The translations under genes were made by a program, and so were the position numbers. Shown here in pieces: positions 61,127 through 64,000 of a DNA stretch of 64,000 bases. A model generated the notes under the pieces. It worked only from the letters and a program-made list of their open reading frames with translations. It was not told the DNA's origin and ran no database searches. Numbering within the stretch: the stretch's first letter is position 1; each line of letters opens with the position of its first letter. Location: assembly GCA_003258405.1 (NCBI GenBank), contig QKPN01000005.1, positions 212,643-276,642 on the forward strand, written 5' to 3'. This stretch comes from Rhodobacteraceae bacterium DSL-40 (GTDB lineage Bacteria > Pseudomonadota > Alphaproteobacteria > Rhodobacterales > Rhodobacteraceae).

Positions 61127-63837
61127 CAGACGACGTATCCACAAGCTGAGGCGGGGGTGCGCGTGTCCATGTTGCGGCCCCGGTTGAGATGATCGTCGAT
61201 CTCGGCGGCGGCGCCGATCATCCGTCCGTAGAGGAAGACGGTGAAGGCAGCGGTCTCGAGATCCCGCTCCCCCAGCCGGCCGCTCTGGTAGTCGGGCCAG
61301 AGCAGGGCGAGCAGAAGTGCCGCGATCACCGCATCGACATTGACGCAGAAGACGTAGGGCGTTGCGCCCTGCTCGTGAAGGGCCTGAACAAGCTCGCGAT
61401 AGAAGGCGTGGAACACATTGTAGCGATCGTTCTTCACCATGTATTCGGCGATGAAGCGTTCGCGCGGATCGTAGTTGACCGGCTTGCCCTTGAAGACCGG
61501 GTGATGAACGCCGGGGAGCGCGCGCGGCTCCGTCCCGAGTTCCTTCGCCGCCTTCTTGTCGCGGCGATAGCCGCGGGCGAACTCCGTCGCCATCGCCTTC
61601 AGATCGAGCCCGTGGCCGGGATCGGAGGGGTCCTTCAGCCCGGTGCCCCGGAACTGCTCGAGCAGAAAGGCCATGCCCTCGAAGCCGTTGCCGCCATGGC
61701 TGTAGCCGGTGTGGGTGAGAAAGCCCAGCATGCCCTTGTTGATCTGCACGCGCGCGGGCGTCTGCGGGCCGTCGGCCGAGACCGCACCCTTGGCGCCCTG
61801 CGCCGAGATCGCGCCCGGCCCGTTGGAGATCAGCAGCCCCACGAGGATCTGGAGGGGCAGCGCCTCCTCCGGTGTCGGCTTCTTGCCGGTCATGGCAAGG
61901 AAACAGAGATCGGCCATCGTCCAGGAGCCGAAGCGCTCCTCGCGGGAGATGCCCCAGAGCGCGCCGGACTGGTGGTGCTGGCCCGGGATCGTCGCGCCGA
62001 CCATCACGCCATAGAGCCGCAGATACCAGGGCAGGGTCTCGGCGGTGAGCCGCGAGATGCGCTTGCGCATCAGCGGCCCCCAGGCGATCGTCGCGGCGAT
62101 GGCGGCGAGGATCGCGTCGCGATTGAGCCGCCCGCCCAGCCCCTGAAGATAGGTGAGGAACGCCGACTTGCCGCCGCGGGCCTCGATCGCGGCGAGCATC
62201 GCCTCGGGGCGCGGGTCGTCCGCATCCGCCTCGGTGGCGAGAAAGAGCGCCCGCGTGGCGTCGTCCATGACGATCTTCGAGGTATCGAAGCTCTGGTCAC
62301 GCCCGTCCCGGAGCCCGGAATGGGCGAAGGCGTCGATCAGCGCGCGGATGCAGGCAAGCGGGCGCTCCACGCGCTTCGGTCCGACGATCGCCACCGCCGA
62401 AGCCATCACCGCGTTCGGCGCGTTGCCGGCCTCGCGCGCGGCATCGGCCGCCACGAGGATCGGATCACCGACGAGATTGACCTCGGCCGCCACGGCCACG
62501 TCCAGCATCGCGCGGTCGTTCTCGTTCGCGATCTCATGCACCAGGGGCAGCGCAAAGCAGGCCTCGAGCGGCTGCAGCGCCAGGTCGAGCACCGAATGGC
62601 CGTGCATGCTCGTCACCTGGGTCTTCGAATCCATCACGCTGGCGCCGGAGCGGTCCTTCATGTTCTGCCGCGCGATCACCGCCCCGATCTGGTCGGAGAG
62701 CGCGGCGATCTGGCCGGCATAGGGCTCGGGCGCCGTCACCAGAGGCATGTCGATCTCCGGCGGCAGCTCGAGGCCCTGGGCGTTGCCGATCCAGGGCTTG
62801 AGCGCGAGATTGCCGCGCGGCGCGAAATCCGGCCCGGTCCCGTTCATCGCCATGACCGCGGTCAGCGCGGCCGGAATGTCGGCGATGTTGGTGACAACCG
62901 CGCCCTTCGCCGAGACCACCGGGTTGTCGGGGGTGAAGATGCTGTCCACCCCGAACGCCTCCATGAACCAGCGCTCCTTGTCCTCCGCCCGGTCGCCCGA
63001 GCCCGCCATGGCGCCGGCATGGCCCACGGCGCGGGTCAGCTTGGATTTCCAGCGCCCGACGACACAGGCGACGACCGGCTTCTCCCAGGTGAGCCCGTGC
63101 TCGTAATAGCCGCCGGGCTCGGCATAGAGCACCGCGGCGCGGGAGCGGTCGTCGGCGGCGAAGGCATGGGCGAAGTCCGGCGCGGCGTAGTGGATGTAGA
63201 CATCCTTGCCCGAGGAGACCAGCGTGGTCGTGCCCCAGCCCTCGGTCGCGAGATACTGCGCGATGGTGGTGGTAAAGCCGCCCGAGTTCGAAAAGATGGC
63301 GATGGAGCCCTTGAGCAGGGATTCCTCCGGCCGGTCGCCGCCGAGCGCGCCACCGATGCGCACCCGGCTCCAGGAATCCGCGACGCCGAGACAGTTGCCG
63401 CCGATGATGTCGACGCCATTGGCCTGCGCCATCGCGCGGATCTCGCGGGCGTCATGCACCGCGATCTTCTCGGTGATGATGATGACCTTGCGAAGCTCGG
63501 GATTGACCCGGATCAGCTCCGCCACGCCGTCGCGCACCCCCGAGGGCGGCAGGTAGACGACGCCGGTGTTGAAGGCGTGCCCGGCCTTGAGCCCTTCGCG
63601 CACGTTGTTGAAGACCGGGATGTCGCCCGCGGCCGTCTTCAGAACCTGACCGGCGCGGCCGGGCGAGGTGCCGAAGACCACATTGCCGCCCGAAAAGGCA
63701 TGGCTCGTCGGCGTCACCTGCCGGCTTTCACCGCCCATGATGTTCAGCACGCAGACCCGGTCCTCGCGGGTTGCGATATCGGCCAGCGAGCGGATGCCGA
63801 GGTAGTAGGGTATCCCCTGAATGCCCTGATGATACAT
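61126..63837 (-). CDS. ATP-citrate-lyase-like protein (succinyl-CoA synthetase alpha + citrate synthase domains)
   Basis: A 903-residue protein in two parts. Residues about 1-420 follow the CoA-binding and ligase region of succinyl-CoA synthetase alpha, with the phosphohistidine motif GHAGA (His273). Residues about 440-903 follow the citrate-synthase-like lyase domain of ATP-citrate lyase, including GVHHPVFKG before a DPR motif and FLYGRMIGAAAEIDDHLN near the end. Where citrate synthase and ATP-citrate lyase have His in HADH/ADHGP, this protein has Asn672 (SNGPGAIS). It may therefore cleave a related acid rather than citrate. GGGAGG precedes the ATG; it follows the partial gene at the window edge. 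Confidence 0.8.
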   Translation of the reverse strand: MYHQGIQGIPYYLGIRSLADIATREDRVCVLNIMGGESRQVTPTSHAFSGGNVVFGTSPGRAGQVLKTAAGDIPVFNNVREGLKAGHAFNTGVVYLPPSGVRDGVAELIRVNPELRKVIIITEKIAVHDAREIRAMAQANGVDIIGGNCLGVADSWSRVRIGGALGGDRPEESLLKGSIAIFSNSGGFTTTIAQYLATEGWGTTTLVSSGKDVYIHYAAPDFAHAFAADDRSRAAVLYAEPGGYYEHGLTWEKPVVACVVGRWKSKLTRAVGHAGAMAGSGDRAEDKERWFMEAFGVDSIFTPDNPVVSAKGAVVTNIADIPAALTAVMAMNGTGPDFAPRGNLALKPWIGNAQGLELPPEIDMPLVTAPEPYAGQIAALSDQIGAVIARQNMKDRSGASVMDSKTQVTSMHGHSVLDLALQPLEACFALPLVHEIANENDRAMLDVAVAAEVNLVGDPILVAADAAREAGNAPNAVMASAVAIVGPKRVERPLACIRALIDAFAHSGLRDGRDQSFDTSKIVMDDATRALFLATEADADDPRPEAMLAAIEARGGKSAFLTYLQGLGGRLNRDAILAAIAATIAWGPLMRKRISRLTAETLPWYLRLYGVMVGATIPGQHHQSGALWGISREERFGSWTMADLCFLAMTGKKPTPEEALPLQILVGLLISNGPGAISAQGAKGAVSADGPQTPARVQINKGMLGFLTHTGYSHGGNGFEGMAFLLEQFRGTGLKDPSDPGHGLDLKAMATEFARGYRRDKKAAKELGTEPRALPGVHHPVFKGKPVNYDPRERFIAEYMVKNDRYNVFHAFYRELVQALHEQGATPYVFCVNVDAVIAALLLALLWPDYQSGRLGERDLETAAFTVFLYGRMIGAAAEIDDHLNRGRNMDTRTPASACGYVV

Positions 63838-63855
63838 TGCGTCCTCCCGTTGTTC

Positions 63856-64000
63856 TTATTCTGCCGCGATCTTCAGTCCGAGCGTCGCGGCGATCTGCTC
63901 TCGCCCGCCCGCGCGCATCCATTCGTCCACACGCCTCGCATGGGTCACGACCTCGGAAATCGCGCTGTCGAAGCCGAAGAAGCGGTAGGGCACGCCGAGG
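63856..64000 (-). CDS. C-terminal end of ATP-grasp (AclA/succinyl-CoA synthetase beta-like) subunit, partial
   Basis: Only the last 48 codons are in the window, ending KIAAE and a TAA stop. LGVPYRFFGFDSAISEVVTHA resembles the closing region of ATP-citrate lyase subunit A and succinyl-CoA synthetase beta (LG(I/L)PxxxxGxxxxM in the family). With the 903-residue gene 18 bases downstream it should form a two-subunit citrate-lyase-like ligase. The start and most of the protein are outside the window. Confidence 0.6.
   Translation of the reverse strand, partial: LGVPYRFFGFDSAISEVVTHARRVDEWMRAGGREQIAATLGLKIAAE

Overview
The window is GC-rich, densely coded DNA that fits an alphaproteobacterium, most likely Rhodobacterales. 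The pointers are a chvE-gguABC sugar locus with a divergent gbpR-type regulator, a Rhizobium/Azospirillum-type non-phosphorylating L-arabinose/galactose pathway, a flagellar cluster carrying alphaproteobacterial accessory genes (MotE-like, DUF6468), CtrA-type boxes and a SciP-like regulator. No rRNA, tRNA, CRISPR array, insertion sequence or phage gene was seen. Most long ORFs opposite these genes are high-GC shadows.

Layout: (1) 1-11953, sugar uptake and oxidation. chvE-gguA-gguB-gguC, a sugar-acid dehydratase, a sugar 1-dehydrogenase and ytfQ-ytfR-ytfT (cut by the left edge) all run on the minus strand, with gbpR divergent. (2) 11979-22688, flagellar genes. On the minus strand are fliL, a DUF6468 protein, a MotE-like protein, motA and a 769-residue unknown; on the plus strand are fliF, fliH-like, fliN, fliP and fliG, followed by a regulator that joins a SciP-like segment to a CtrA-like DNA-binding domain. 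(3) 22695-29324, housekeeping: retropepsin-like protease, MarC, ABC-F ATPase, ndk with a clear terminator, then dnaX-ybaB-recR. (4) 29335-33262, a PqiABC envelope lipid-transport set in which PqiA is split in two. (5) 33305-38260, a polyamine-type ABC importer whose PotB-like permease carries a very large extra loop. (6) 38657-42575, an Anbu proteasome-like peptidase operon with circularly permuted ATP-grasp, alpha-E and transglutaminase-like partners. (7) 42628-52767, a redox and transport island: UPF0324 (YeiH/TauZ-type) exporter, ferredoxin-NADP reductase and 7Fe ferredoxin diverge from a DUF971 protein, AprA-like flavoprotein, AprB-like ferredoxin, HEAT-repeat protein, a nitrate/sulfonate-type ABC importer whose binding protein ends in a NosL-like segment, and a Crp-family regulator. 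(8) 53148-64000, a tricarboxylate island: an AbrB-family membrane protein, TctABC, TctDE with a third periplasmic protein, a hotdog thioesterase and a divergent ATP-citrate-lyase-like pair (second subunit cut by the right edge).

The best candidates for an undescribed system are the AprBA-like/HEAT/ABC/Crp island in region 7, where no function could be assigned although all the parts look functional, and the SciP-CtrA chimera in region 2. A recurring structural theme is that all five operon-encoded binding-protein genes (ytfQ, chvE, the PotD-like gene, the SsuA-like gene, tctC) are followed by a GC-rich stem-loop before the next operon gene. Function calls rest on motif recognition by eye; no database search was run.
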